The position numbers and the translations under genes are program-made. A stretch of 64,000 bases of DNA from positions 62,001 to 126,000 of the forward strand of contig NZ_JAJHNP010000024.1 in the NCBI RefSeq assembly GCF_020819595.1, written 5' to 3'. Positions 28,876-36,723 of this stretch are shown piece after piece; the stretch's first letter is position 1, and every line of letters starts with the position of its first letter. The notes below the pieces were generated by a model. It did not search any database. It worked only from the letters and a program-made list of their open reading frames with translations, and was not told the DNA's origin. This DNA comes from Streptomyces barringtoniae. Its GTDB lineage: Bacteria > Actinomycetota > Actinomycetes > Streptomycetales > Streptomycetaceae.

Positions 28876-29370
28876 ATGCACACCGACCGCACATCCACCA
28901 CACGCTTCCCCGTACTCGTCGACGCCGCCCTGCGCGCCGCCGGCTGGCAACCCGGACGCTGGGACATAAAGCAGGCAGAGATCTGGGCCGACACCCTGCG
29001 CGAACACACCTCACCCGCCGGACACCGGCACACCGTCTTCCCCGCCGCCGTCGAAGCCTGGGCCGAATTCGGCGGCCTGACCATCACACCCAACGGCCCC
29101 GGCCGCCAGATCGCCCCCGCCACCCTCCACCTCGACCCCCTCCACGGCCTCCACCACGCCCGCACCCTCGGCGACCTCGGCCGCGCCCTCGGCACCGAAC
29201 TGTGCCCACTCGGCCAGGAGACCGACACCACCGCCGTCCTCGCCATCGACGCCGAAGGCCGCGTCTACACCCTCGACCACACCGGCGACTGGTACGTCGG
29301 CCCCGACATCGACCACGCCCTCGCCACCCTCGTCACCGGCATCGAACCCGTACGCCTCACCGCCGGCTGA
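28876..29370 (+). CDS. SUKH-3 domain immunity-type protein
   Basis: A 164-residue cytosolic protein covering one full SUKH-3 domain: AAGWQPGRWDIKQAEIWADT, FPAAVEAWAEFGGLTI, GPGRQIAPATLHLDP, GRALGTELCPLGQE, LAIDAEGRVYTLDHTGDWY. SUKH-3 proteins are the usual neutralising partners of YwqJ-type deaminase toxins in polymorphic toxin loci, so it is the likely partner of the deaminase just upstream. It ends 19 bp before the convergent histidine kinase gene. The ribosome site (GAAGGG) is close to the ATG, suggesting coupled translation or a weak site. Confidence 0.85.
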   Translation: MHTDRTSTTRFPVLVDAALRAAGWQPGRWDIKQAEIWADTLREHTSPAGHRHTVFPAAVEAWAEFGGLTITPNGPGRQIAPATLHLDPLHGLHHARTLGDLGRALGTELCPLGQETDTTAVLAIDAEGRVYTLDHTGDWYVGPDIDHALATLVTGIEPVRLTAG

Positions 29371-29389
29371 ACCCCCGCACAGAACGCGC

Positions 29390-30703
29390 CTACGCCGCCG
29401 GAATCACCGCCGACACCCGGAAACCCCCCGCATCCGTCGGCCCCGACACAAACACACCACCCAGCGCCACGACCCGCTCACGCATCCCCACCAGGCCGTT
29501 CCCACCCGACGGCAACCCCGCCGCCGACGCCGACCCCGGCTCCGGCGGCGGCTCGTTCTCCACCTGCATCGCGATCTCCGACACCCGATGCGCGAGCCGC
29601 ACATGCGTCTTCGCACCCGCCGCATGCTTGTGGACGTTCGTCAGCGCCTCCTGCACCACCCGGTACGCCGTCTGCTCGACCACCGCCGCATACGACCGCG
29701 CCTCCCCCTCCACCGACAGACGCACGACCATCCCCGCAGCCGCCGACTGCCCGACCAACTCCTCCAGCTCCGACAGACACGGCCCGTCCACCGAACCATC
29801 CGCCTCCGCCACCCGGAAAGCAGCAGCCGCAGCCGCCTCCCGCACCGCCGCCAACGGCACCCCGGAGGCACGCCGCCCCGCCTCCTCCCCCGACCGCAGC
29901 ACCCCCAGCATCTCCCGCAACTCGGTCAACGCCTGCCGCCCCATGTCCCCCACCAGCGCCGCATTCCGCACGGCCTTCTCCGGATCCTTCCGGGCCACCG
30001 CCTGCAACGCCGCCGCATGCACCACCATCAGACTCACCCGATGCGCGACCACGTCATGCATCTCACGCGCGATCCGAGTCCGCTCCTCGTTCCTCGCCCA
30101 CTCGGCCCGCTCCTCCGCCCGCTCGGCCAGCAACTGAAGCTCCCGCTCCAGACTGTCCGCCCGCTCCCTGAGACTCTCCATCAACCGCCGCCGCGCCCCC
30201 ACATACAGACCCAGCAGCACCGGCGGAGCCGTCAGCCCCAACGCCGTCGTCACCGCCGCGAACGGCACGAACCAGTCACCCAGCGTCAGATCGCCCCGCG
30301 CCATGTCCTGCCGCACCCGCACGAACGTCACGACCGCCGTACCCATGAGCGACATCCCCGCCAGCGCCCCGATGATCCGGCGCGGCAGCTCACACGCTGC
30401 CAGCGTGTACAGGCCGACGACACCCAGCAGGAACCCCATCTGCGCCGGCGTGATCGCGATCGCGACCAGCACGACGGCGATCGGCCACTTCCGCCGCACC
30501 AGCAACACGGACCCGGCGATCACGCCGAAAACGATCCCCACCGCCAGCGGGATCCCCGCGTCCCGGGCGAACGGCGCCCCCTCGGCTCCGCACTCCACGG
30601 CGGACACCAGCGCGAGGCTCCCGTCGAGCACCGCACTGCGCCACCTGGTCCACCACCACGGCCCCGTCCGGGCCCTGGCGTGCTCTTCCCCCGTCGTGGT
30701 CAT
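29390..30703 (-). CDS. Orphan sensor histidine kinase (HisKA_3 / NarL-type)
   Basis: A 437-residue membrane kinase. Five or so hydrophobic segments occupy residues ~25-165 with no large extracytoplasmic loop, followed by a coiled coil (MESLRERADSLERELQLLAE). The phospho-acceptor is His in AREMHDVVAHRVSLMVVHAA (~213). The HATPase domain has the N-box in ALTNVHKHA and the G-box GNGLVGMRERVVALGG. This class normally partners LuxR/NarL-type regulators; none is adjacent, but LuxR-type regulators lie at 44.5 and 51.2 kb. GGAGG is only one base from the ATG at 30703, so the true start may be slightly downstream. Confidence 0.9.
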   Translation of the reverse strand: MTTTGEEHARARTGPWWWTRWRSAVLDGSLALVSAVECGAEGAPFARDAGIPLAVGIVFGVIAGSVLLVRRKWPIAVVLVAIAITPAQMGFLLGVVGLYTLAACELPRRIIGALAGMSLMGTAVVTFVRVRQDMARGDLTLGDWFVPFAAVTTALGLTAPPVLLGLYVGARRRLMESLRERADSLERELQLLAERAEERAEWARNEERTRIAREMHDVVAHRVSLMVVHAAALQAVARKDPEKAVRNAALVGDMGRQALTELREMLGVLRSGEEAGRRASGVPLAAVREAAAAAAFRVAEADGSVDGPCLSELEELVGQSAAAGMVVRLSVEGEARSYAAVVEQTAYRVVQEALTNVHKHAAGAKTHVRLAHRVSEIAMQVENEPPPEPGSASAAGLPSGGNGLVGMRERVVALGGVFVSGPTDAGGFRVSAVIPAA

Positions 30704-30863
30704 GCCTCCAGCCTACGGGCGACGGCTGCGGCTTTTCCGGTGACTTTCACCGACCTCCACACACCACACTCCGTAACCGGGCGACCTCGAAACACACCAG
30801 TATCACTCGAACTGGTGAACCCTTCCCGTTCGACTCCGGAACACCTCATTCCGGCCGGACGGT

Positions 30864-31742
30864 ATGCCCATGGCACATTCAATCGGCAAATACGCCGACT
30901 TCGAGGACTTACGGGAACGGGCGATCGCCCTGCGGCGGGCCGGCCACAGCCTCCGGCAGATCCGGGACGAGCTGAAGATCTTCAACAACGACATCCTCAA
31001 CCAGCTGGTGAAGGGGGAACCGCCGCCGGAGTGGACCAAGCGCCCGAACGCGAAGGACGACCTGCGGGCGAAGGCTCGTGAGCTACGGCTCCGGGGATGG
31101 ACGTACGACCAGATCGAGGCGGAACTGGGGTGCTCGAGGAGTTCGGTGTCACTGTGGGTGCGGGATCTGCCGAGGCTCGAGCGCAAGCGCACACCGGAAG
31201 AGGCGGCAGCCATCGGGCGCAAGGGCTGGGAAGAGAGGCTGCGCCTGCGCGACGAGGAACGGCAAGGCACCAAAGAGAGGGCGAAGCTGGCAATCGGCGA
31301 TCTGTCGACCCGCGAGCTGTTCCTGTTGGGCGTGGGCCTCTACTGGGCGGAAGGCGGCAAGGACAAGCCGTACGCGCGCCGCGAGACCGTCGCATTCGTC
31401 AACAGCGACCCCGGCATGATCGAGGTCTTCCTGGCCTGGCTCGATCTCTTGGGGGTGGAGCGCCACCGCCTTCGGTTCACCGTGATGATTCACGAGACAG
31501 CGGACGTTGAAGCCGCGGAGCGCTACTGGGCCCAGCTTGTCGACGCCGACCGATCCTCCTTCAACAAGACGACGATCAAAAAGCACAACCCCAAGACGGT
31601 CCGCAAGAACACCGGTGACACCTACCGTGGGTGCCTCGTGATCAAAGTCCTGAAAGGTGCTGACTTGTACCGTCGCATCGAAGGCTCTTGGTACGGCATA
31701 GTGGAGGCCGTGCGCGAAGCCGATCAACCAAATCGGACATAG
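30864..31742 (+). CDS. HTH protein with LAGLIDADG-like C-terminal region, next to tRNA-Gln
   Basis: A 292-residue protein. The first half holds two helix-turn-helix-like segments (ALRRAGHSLRQIRDEL; ELRLRGWTYDQIEAELGCSR then SSVSLWVRDLP). The second half starts LFLLGVGLYWAEGGK, which has the look of a LAGLIDADG helix (LLGLxxxDG) with Glu in place of the acidic Asp. It continues FVNSDPGMIEVFLAWLDLLG and a basic region (NKTTIKKHNPKTVRKNTGD). Resemblance to homing-endonuclease or WhiA-type LAGLIDADG domains is by eye only. It ends 11 bp before tRNA-Gln in the same orientation. The start lacks a clear ribosome site; ATG codons at 30864 and 30870 are both possible. Confidence 0.7.
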   Translation: MPMAHSIGKYADFEDLRERAIALRRAGHSLRQIRDELKIFNNDILNQLVKGEPPPEWTKRPNAKDDLRAKARELRLRGWTYDQIEAELGCSRSSVSLWVRDLPRLERKRTPEEAAAIGRKGWEERLRLRDEERQGTKERAKLAIGDLSTRELFLLGVGLYWAEGGKDKPYARRETVAFVNSDPGMIEVFLAWLDLLGVERHRLRFTVMIHETADVEAAERYWAQLVDADRSSFNKTTIKKHNPKTVRKNTGDTYRGCLVIKVLKGADLYRRIEGSWYGIVEAVREADQPNRT

Positions 31743-31753
31743 CGCACAAATAA

Positions 31754-31824
31754 TCCCGGATCGTCTAAGGGCAGGACAAACGGTTTTGGTCCGTTGAATG
31801 AGGGTTCGAATCCTTCTCCGGGAG
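31754..31824 (+). tRNA. tRNA-Gln (anticodon UUG)
   Basis: The cloverleaf can be drawn by hand: acceptor TCCCGGA/TCCGGGA, D arm GTC...GAC, anticodon stem AACGG/CCGTT with loop TTTTGGT (anticodon TTG), variable GAAT, and T arm GAGGG-TTCGAAT-CCTTC. It is 71 bases with discriminator G; CCA is not encoded. Confidence 0.95.
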
Positions 31825-31958
31825 CGCACAGCACACAAAACCCAGGTTCGGGCCCTGACCGGTATCACCCCCGTCAGGGCCCGCTCTCACCTCCCCCAAG
31901 AATCCCCCCGGTATCCTGCGGCTGTCACCCCCACCACCCACAGCCGAAGGGCAACCCC

Positions 31959-33407
31959 GTGAGCGCCATTCGCCCGGCAGCCGTCGTCGTTCTCGCAGCG
32001 GGTGAGGGCACCCGTATGAAGTCGGCCACACCGAAGGTCCTGCACGAGATCTGCGGTCGTTCCCTCGTGGGCCATGTGCTGGCCGCCGCCCGTGAGTTGG
32101 ACCCGGAGAACCTGGTCGTCGTCGTGGGGCACGCCCGGGAGCAGGTCGCCGCCCACCTGAGCGAGATCGACCCCGGGGTGCGCACCGCCGTGCAGGCCGA
32201 GCAGAACGGGACCGGGCATGCCGTGCGGATGGGTCTGGAGGAGCTGGGCGGGGCCGTCGCGGGGACCGTCGTGGTCGTGTGCGGGGACACGCCCCTGCTC
32301 ACCGCCGACACGCTCAGGGCGCTCGCCGGGACCCATGCCGCCGACGGCAACGCCGTGACCGTGCTGACGGCCGAGGTTCCGGACGCCACCGGGTACGGGC
32401 GGATCATCCGGGACGAGGCGACGGGTGCCGTCACCGCGATCGTGGAGCACAAGGACGCGTCCGAGGTCCAGCGGGCGATCCGGGAGATCAACAGCGGGGT
32501 GTTCGCGTTCGACGGGCAGTTGCTGGCGGACGCGCTGAAGAAGGTGCGGACGGACAACAGCCAGGGTGAGGAGTACCTCACGGACGTGCTGGGGATCCTG
32601 CGGGAGGCCGGTCATCGCGTCGGCGCTTCCGTGGCCGGGGATCACCGGGAGATCGCCGGTATCAACAACCGGGTGCAGTTGGCCGAGGCGCGCCGGATTC
32701 TCAATGACCGGCTGCTGACGGCTGCGATGCTGGACGGGGTGACCGTGGTGGACCCGGCCTCCACCTGGGTCGATGTGTCCGTCTCCTTCGAGCGGGATGT
32801 CGTCGTTCATCCGAACACGCAGCTCACGGGGTCGACGCAGCTGGGTGAGGGTGCCGAGGTGGGGCCGAACAGCCGGCTGAAGGACACGCAGGTCGGTGCG
32901 GGGGCGCGGGTGGACAACACCGTGTCGGACGGGGCCGTGGTGGGTCCGGAGGCGTCGGTGGGGCCGTATGCGTATCTGCGGCCGGGGACCCGGCTGGGGG
33001 CCAAGGGCAAGATCGGGACGTACGTCGAGACGAAGAACGCGAAGATCGGTGAGGGCACGAAGGTGCCGCATCTGTCGTATGTGGGTGACGCGACGATCGG
33101 TGAGTACACGAACATCGGGGCGGCGAGTGTGTTCGTGAACTACGACGGTGAGAGCAAGCACCACACGACGGTCGGGTCGCATTGCAAGACGGGTTCGGAC
33201 AACATGTTTGTGGCTCCTGTCACGGTCGGGGACGGTGCTTACACCGCCGCCGGGTCTGTGATCACGAAGGATGTGCCGCCCGGTTCGCTGGCCGTGGCCC
33301 GTGGTCAGCAGCGGAATATCGAGGGTTGGGTGGCTCGGAAGCGTCCGGGGAGCGCGGCGGCGAAGGCGGCCGAGGCGGCGTCCCGGAGGGGCGAGAGCGA
33401 GGACTGA
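31959..33407 (+). CDS. glmU: Bifunctional UDP-N-acetylglucosamine pyrophosphorylase / glucosamine-1-phosphate N-acetyltransferase
   Basis: A 482-residue cytosolic enzyme making UDP-GlcNAc for peptidoglycan: GlcN-1-P is acetylated by the C-terminal domain, then uridylated by the N-terminal one. The uridyltransferase half has VVVLAAGEGTRMKS, QNGTGHAVRMGLEE and VVCGDTPLLTADT. From ~255 the left-handed beta-helix shows hexapeptide repeats, with GDATIGEYTNIGAASVFVNY and the acetyl-CoA region GDGAYTAAGSVITKDVPPGS. The GTG at 31959 (GAAGGG, 7 bp) is chosen; a longer frame upstream would run through the tRNA. It heads the glmU-prs-rplY-pth cluster. Confidence 0.98.
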   Translation: MSAIRPAAVVVLAAGEGTRMKSATPKVLHEICGRSLVGHVLAAARELDPENLVVVVGHAREQVAAHLSEIDPGVRTAVQAEQNGTGHAVRMGLEELGGAVAGTVVVVCGDTPLLTADTLRALAGTHAADGNAVTVLTAEVPDATGYGRIIRDEATGAVTAIVEHKDASEVQRAIREINSGVFAFDGQLLADALKKVRTDNSQGEEYLTDVLGILREAGHRVGASVAGDHREIAGINNRVQLAEARRILNDRLLTAAMLDGVTVVDPASTWVDVSVSFERDVVVHPNTQLTGSTQLGEGAEVGPNSRLKDTQVGAGARVDNTVSDGAVVGPEASVGPYAYLRPGTRLGAKGKIGTYVETKNAKIGEGTKVPHLSYVGDATIGEYTNIGAASVFVNYDGESKHHTTVGSHCKTGSDNMFVAPVTVGDGAYTAAGSVITKDVPPGSLAVARGQQRNIEGWVARKRPGSAAAKAAEAASRRGESED

Positions 33408-33561
33408 CCGGAAACGGGTGCGCCAAACACGGCGTACCGTGATAAGTGCACATCCGCACGCGTGCACCCGCACCCCTACCAGCTGATTCGGCCTCTCATG
33501 CCCAGGCGGGAGGTCGGGGTAGCAGTCGGCTGGCTGAGACAACCTCTGAGGAGACTGTGCT

Positions 33562-34542
33562 GTGACCGGGTTCAAGACGACCGGCGAGAAGAAGATGATG
33601 TTCTTCTCCGGCCGCGCCCACCCCGAGCTTGCCGAGGAGGTCGCCCACGAGTTGGGTGTCGGGGTTGTCCCGACGAAGGCCTTCGACTTCGCGAACGGTG
33701 AGATCTACGTCCGTTACCAGGAGTCGGCGCGTGGTGCGGACTGCTTTGTGATCCAGAGCCACACGACTCCGATCAACCAGTGGATCATGGAGCAGTTGAT
33801 CATGATCGACGCGCTGAAGCGTGCGTCGGCCCGCTCCATCACGGTGATTGTGCCGTTCTACGGTTACGCGCGGCAGGACAAGAAGCACCGGGGTCGTGAA
33901 CCTATTTCGGCGCGTCTGATCGCGGATCTGATGAAGACGGCGGGTGCCGACCGGATTCTGACGGTGGATCTGCACACGGACCAGATCCAGGGTTTCTTCG
34001 ACGGGCCGGTGGATCACCTGTTCGCGTTGCCGCTGCTCGCCGATTACGTGGGCGAGAAGGTGGACCGGGACAAGCTGACGGTGGTGTCGCCGGACGCCGG
34101 CCGGGTGCGTGTGGCGGACCGCTGGTGCGACCGGCTGGGTGCGCCGCTCGCCATCGTGCACAAGCGGCGTGACAAGGATGTGGCGAACCAGGTGACCGTC
34201 CACGAGGTCGTGGGTGAGGTCAAGGGTCGGGTGTGTGTGCTGGTGGACGACATGATCGACACTGGTGGGACGATCTGTGCCGCTGCCGATGCGCTGTTCG
34301 CGCACGGTGCGGAGGACGTGATCGTCACGGCGACGCACGGTGTGCTTTCCGGTCCTGCGGCGGACCGGCTGAAGAACTCGCGGGTGAGTGAGTTCGTGTT
34401 CACGAACACGCTGCCGACGCCGGCGGAGCTGGGCCGGGATCTGGACAAGATCACGGTGTTGTCGATCGCTCCGACGATCGCGAGTGCGGTGCGTGAGGTG
34501 TTCGAGGACGGTTCGGTGACCAGCCTCTTCGACGAGCAGTGA
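33562..34542 (+). CDS. prs: Ribose-phosphate pyrophosphokinase
   Basis: A 326-residue enzyme converting ribose-5-phosphate and ATP to PRPP for purine, pyrimidine, His, Trp and NAD synthesis. Features: FSGRAHPELAEEVAHELG, flexible-loop YGYARQDKKHRGREPI, metal-binding DLHTDQIQGFF, and the PRPP loop VLVDDMIDTGGTI. Length is normal. The GTG start has GAGGAG upstream. It follows glmU after 154 bp, in the order conserved through actinobacteria. Confidence 0.98.
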   Translation: MTGFKTTGEKKMMFFSGRAHPELAEEVAHELGVGVVPTKAFDFANGEIYVRYQESARGADCFVIQSHTTPINQWIMEQLIMIDALKRASARSITVIVPFYGYARQDKKHRGREPISARLIADLMKTAGADRILTVDLHTDQIQGFFDGPVDHLFALPLLADYVGEKVDRDKLTVVSPDAGRVRVADRWCDRLGAPLAIVHKRRDKDVANQVTVHEVVGEVKGRVCVLVDDMIDTGGTICAAADALFAHGAEDVIVTATHGVLSGPAADRLKNSRVSEFVFTNTLPTPAELGRDLDKITVLSIAPTIASAVREVFEDGSVTSLFDEQ

Positions 34543-34583
34543 GGTTTCTGCGGCCTCGCTGCGTGAGGTAGCCGAAGATCCTT

Positions 34584-34613
34584 TTGGGTGCGGCCTCCTG
34601 GTCCGAGTAGACT
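34584..34613 (+). promoter_or_regulatory. Probable HrdB-type promoter of rplY
   Basis: TTGGGT (34584-34589) and TAGACT (34608-34613) are spaced 18 bp, a good match to the housekeeping sigma consensus. It gives a leader of roughly 130 bases before the rplY ATG, which contains a GTACTCC...GGGGGTAC pairing region (34638-34664) and could host L25 autocontrol; that last point is inference. Confidence 0.6.
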
Positions 34614-34751
34614 GCTGCAGTTGCTCGGCGAGGGAGGCCGTACTCCGTTTCTGACGGGGGTACGGCGGTCCGTTATCGACGCGCTCTTCGTAGCAGGCCG
34701 TTCGTGGCCGGGTGACCACGTCCGTTCCGAGTTCTACGAGGAGTGATCATC

Positions 34752-35348
34752 ATGTCCGAGGTGAAGCTCACCGCCGAGACCCGTACCGAGTTCGGCAAGG
34801 GTGCCGCGCGCCGCATCCGTCGTGCCAGCAAGGTTCCGGTTGTTCTGTACGGCCACGGCACCGAGCCGGTGCACCTGACCCTGCCGGGTCACGACCTGCT
34901 GCTGGCGCTGCGTACGCCGAACGTCCTGATCTCCCTGGACATCGACGGCAAGACCAACGAGCTGGCGATTCCGAAGGCCGTCCAGCGTGACGCGATCAAG
35001 GGCTTCCTGGAGCACGTGGACCTGCTGCTGGTCAAGCGTGGCGAGAAGGTCACGGTCGAGATCCCGGTGCACGCCGAGGGCGAGCTGGCCGCCGGTGGCA
35101 ACCTGCTGGAGCACGTCCTGAACGCGCTGCCGGTCGAGGCCGAGGCGACGCACATCCCCGAGGCCGTCACGGTCTCCGTCGAGGGTCTGGAGGCCGGTGC
35201 CTCCGTCCTCGCCAAGGACATCACCCTGCCGAGCGGTGTGACCCTGGCCGTGGACGAGGACGCCGTGGTTCTGCAGGTGCTGCAGGCCCAGGTCGAGGTG
35301 ACCGAGGGCGAGGGCGCCGAGGAGGGCGAGGAGGCGGCGGAGGCCTGA
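34752..35348 (+). CDS. rplY: 50S ribosomal protein L25/CTC type
   Basis: A 198-residue protein: an N-terminal L25 domain that binds 5S rRNA (TEFGKGAARRIRRASKVPVV, YGHGTEPVHLTLPGHDLLLA) and the C-terminal TL5/CTC beta domain (VTVEIPVHAEGELAAGGNLL, HIPEAVTVSVEGLEAGASVL), ending in an acidic Glu/Ala tail. The long CTC form is usual in Gram-positives. The ATG at 34752 is used (GAGGAG, 8 bp); the GTG nine bases earlier overlaps the ribosome site. A hairpin terminator follows 24 bp after the stop. Confidence 0.96.
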   Translation: MSEVKLTAETRTEFGKGAARRIRRASKVPVVLYGHGTEPVHLTLPGHDLLLALRTPNVLISLDIDGKTNELAIPKAVQRDAIKGFLEHVDLLLVKRGEKVTVEIPVHAEGELAAGGNLLEHVLNALPVEAEATHIPEAVTVSVEGLEAGASVLAKDITLPSGVTLAVDEDAVVLQVLQAQVEVTEGEGAEEGEEAAEA

Positions 35349-35372
35349 GCCTCGCCGTAGTCGTCAGTTGTT

Positions 35373-35406
35373 CAGCCGCCGCTTCCCTCGCGGGGAGCGG
35401 CGGCTG
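35373..35406 (+). terminator. Hairpin terminator between rplY and pth
   Basis: CAGCCGCCGCT (35373-35383) pairs with AGCGGCGGCTG (35396-35406), extended by TCCC/GGGG. It ends the rplY transcript; pth then needs its own promoter or read-through. Confidence 0.82.
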
Positions 35407-35423
35407 GCGCGTATCAAGGAGAC

Positions 35424-36029
35424 ATGGACGTGACCACTCCCGCCAGCACTGATCCCTGGCTGATCGTCGGGCTCGGGAATCCCGGGCCGGAGTATGCGAT
35501 GAACCGGCACAACGTCGGTTTCATGGTGGCGGACCTGCTCGCGGGGCGGATCGGGGGAAAGTTCAAGCGGGCGGGCAAGGCGCAGGCGCAGGTGCTGGAG
35601 GGCCGGATCGGTCCGGCGGGGCCGGCGAACCGGCGGGTGATCCTGGCGAAGCCGATGTCGTACATGAACCTGTCCGGTGGTCCGGTGAACGCGCTGAAGG
35701 ACTTCTACAAGGTGCCGGTGGCGAACGTCGTGGCCGTGCATGACGAGTTGGACATCGACTACGGCACGCTGCGGCTGAAGCTGGGCGGTGGGGACAACGG
35801 GCACAACGGTCTGAAGTCGATGACGAAGGCGATGGGTTCGGAGTATCACCGGGTGCGGTTCGGGATCGGGCGGCCTCCGGGTCGTATGCAGGTGGCGGAT
35901 TTCGTGCTGAAGGACTTCTCGTCGGCGGAGCGCAAGGAGCTGGACTACTTCGTGGACCGTGCGGCGGACGCGGTGGAGTGTCTGGTGATCGAGGGGCTGG
36001 AGCGGGCGCAGAGCGCGTACAACTCCTGA
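35424..36029 (+). CDS. pth: Peptidyl-tRNA hydrolase
   Basis: A 201-residue esterase releasing tRNA from dropped-off peptidyl-tRNA. The catalytic region is NRHNVGFMVADLL (Asn and catalytic His); also seen are VGLGNPGPEYAMN, KPMSYMNLSG, the charge-relay Asp in VHDELDIDYG, and GDNGHNGLKSM. AAGGAGAC precedes the ATG. It is the last gene of the glmU-prs-rplY-pth block. Confidence 0.98.
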   Translation: MDVTTPASTDPWLIVGLGNPGPEYAMNRHNVGFMVADLLAGRIGGKFKRAGKAQAQVLEGRIGPAGPANRRVILAKPMSYMNLSGGPVNALKDFYKVPVANVVAVHDELDIDYGTLRLKLGGGDNGHNGLKSMTKAMGSEYHRVRFGIGRPPGRMQVADFVLKDFSSAERKELDYFVDRAADAVECLVIEGLERAQSAYNS

Positions 36030-36081
36030 CATGTGCTTGTACGGCGGACAGCGAGGTTGACCGCCCGTACGCGTATGGCCA

Positions 36082-36597
36082 ATGATCCCGGCCATGCCTG
36101 CCACAGCCAGCACTGCTCGCCGGGCCTCCGTGACCGCGTTGCGGTCGGTGCGGGTCGCGGCGATGGGTGCGCTTGCCGCGTTGATCCTGTTCGCCGGGGT
36201 GTGGGGTTCCTGGGGGACGGCGCAGCACGTGATGCTGTCCAAGGGGCGGGAGCAGGGCACGGTGAGGGTGACGTCCTGTTCGGGCGACGCATGCAGTGGT
36301 CCCTTCACGCCGACGTCGCCGGGGGCGCGGGCGCGGGCGCGTGTGGAGATCGCGCAGCCGGTGGCGGTGCGCAAGGGGCGGACGTACGACGTCGTGCTGA
36401 AGCCGGGTACGGCGGACGCGGTGCGCTCGGGTCCGGCGGGGATCCTGTATGCCTGGGTGCCGTTGGGCGGGGCGTTGCTGCTGGCCTCGGTGGTGGTGGC
36501 GGGCGGGCTGCGGTTGTCGCGGGTGGCGTGGGTGCTGGCGGGGTGCGGGGTGGCCTTGCTGACGGGGGCTTTTCTTGCGGTGTCCGCCGGTTCGTGA
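36082..36597 (+). CDS. Membrane protein with two helices and an extracytoplasmic loop
   Basis: A 171-residue protein. One hydrophobic helix (AAMGALAALILFAGVWGSWG) is followed by a ~75-residue extracytoplasmic-type loop with two cysteines (TSCSGDACSGPF) that could form a disulfide. Two C-terminal helices end the protein (YAWVPLGGALLLASVVVAGG; AWVLAGCGVALLTGAFLAV). No family is recognised. Starts at 36082 or 36094 are both possible; neither has a good ribosome site. It follows pth after 52 bp. Confidence 0.65.
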   Translation: MIPAMPATASTARRASVTALRSVRVAAMGALAALILFAGVWGSWGTAQHVMLSKGREQGTVRVTSCSGDACSGPFTPTSPGARARARVEIAQPVAVRKGRTYDVVLKPGTADAVRSGPAGILYAWVPLGGALLLASVVVAGGLRLSRVAWVLAGCGVALLTGAFLAVSAGS

Positions 36598-36723
36598 CTC
36601 CGCGCGCCGGTCGTGGCGCGCAGGTGTTGTCTCTTCGTGATTGACCGTGGGTCAGCGGGGGCTGGAAGCTGGGGCGCCCCCTCCACATCTTTCCCGTAGG
36701 CCACTCGAAGATGGGCCAGCCCC

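Noticed and set aside
31754..31824. tRNA-Gln as attachment site of an integrated element
   Set aside because: No integrase gene and no duplicated tRNA 3' end was seen on either side; glmU follows in its usual place.
28000..32000. Replication origin at the base-composition switch
   Set aside because: No cluster of DnaA boxes is present and no dnaA/dnaN genes are near; only two lone boxes occur, far away.
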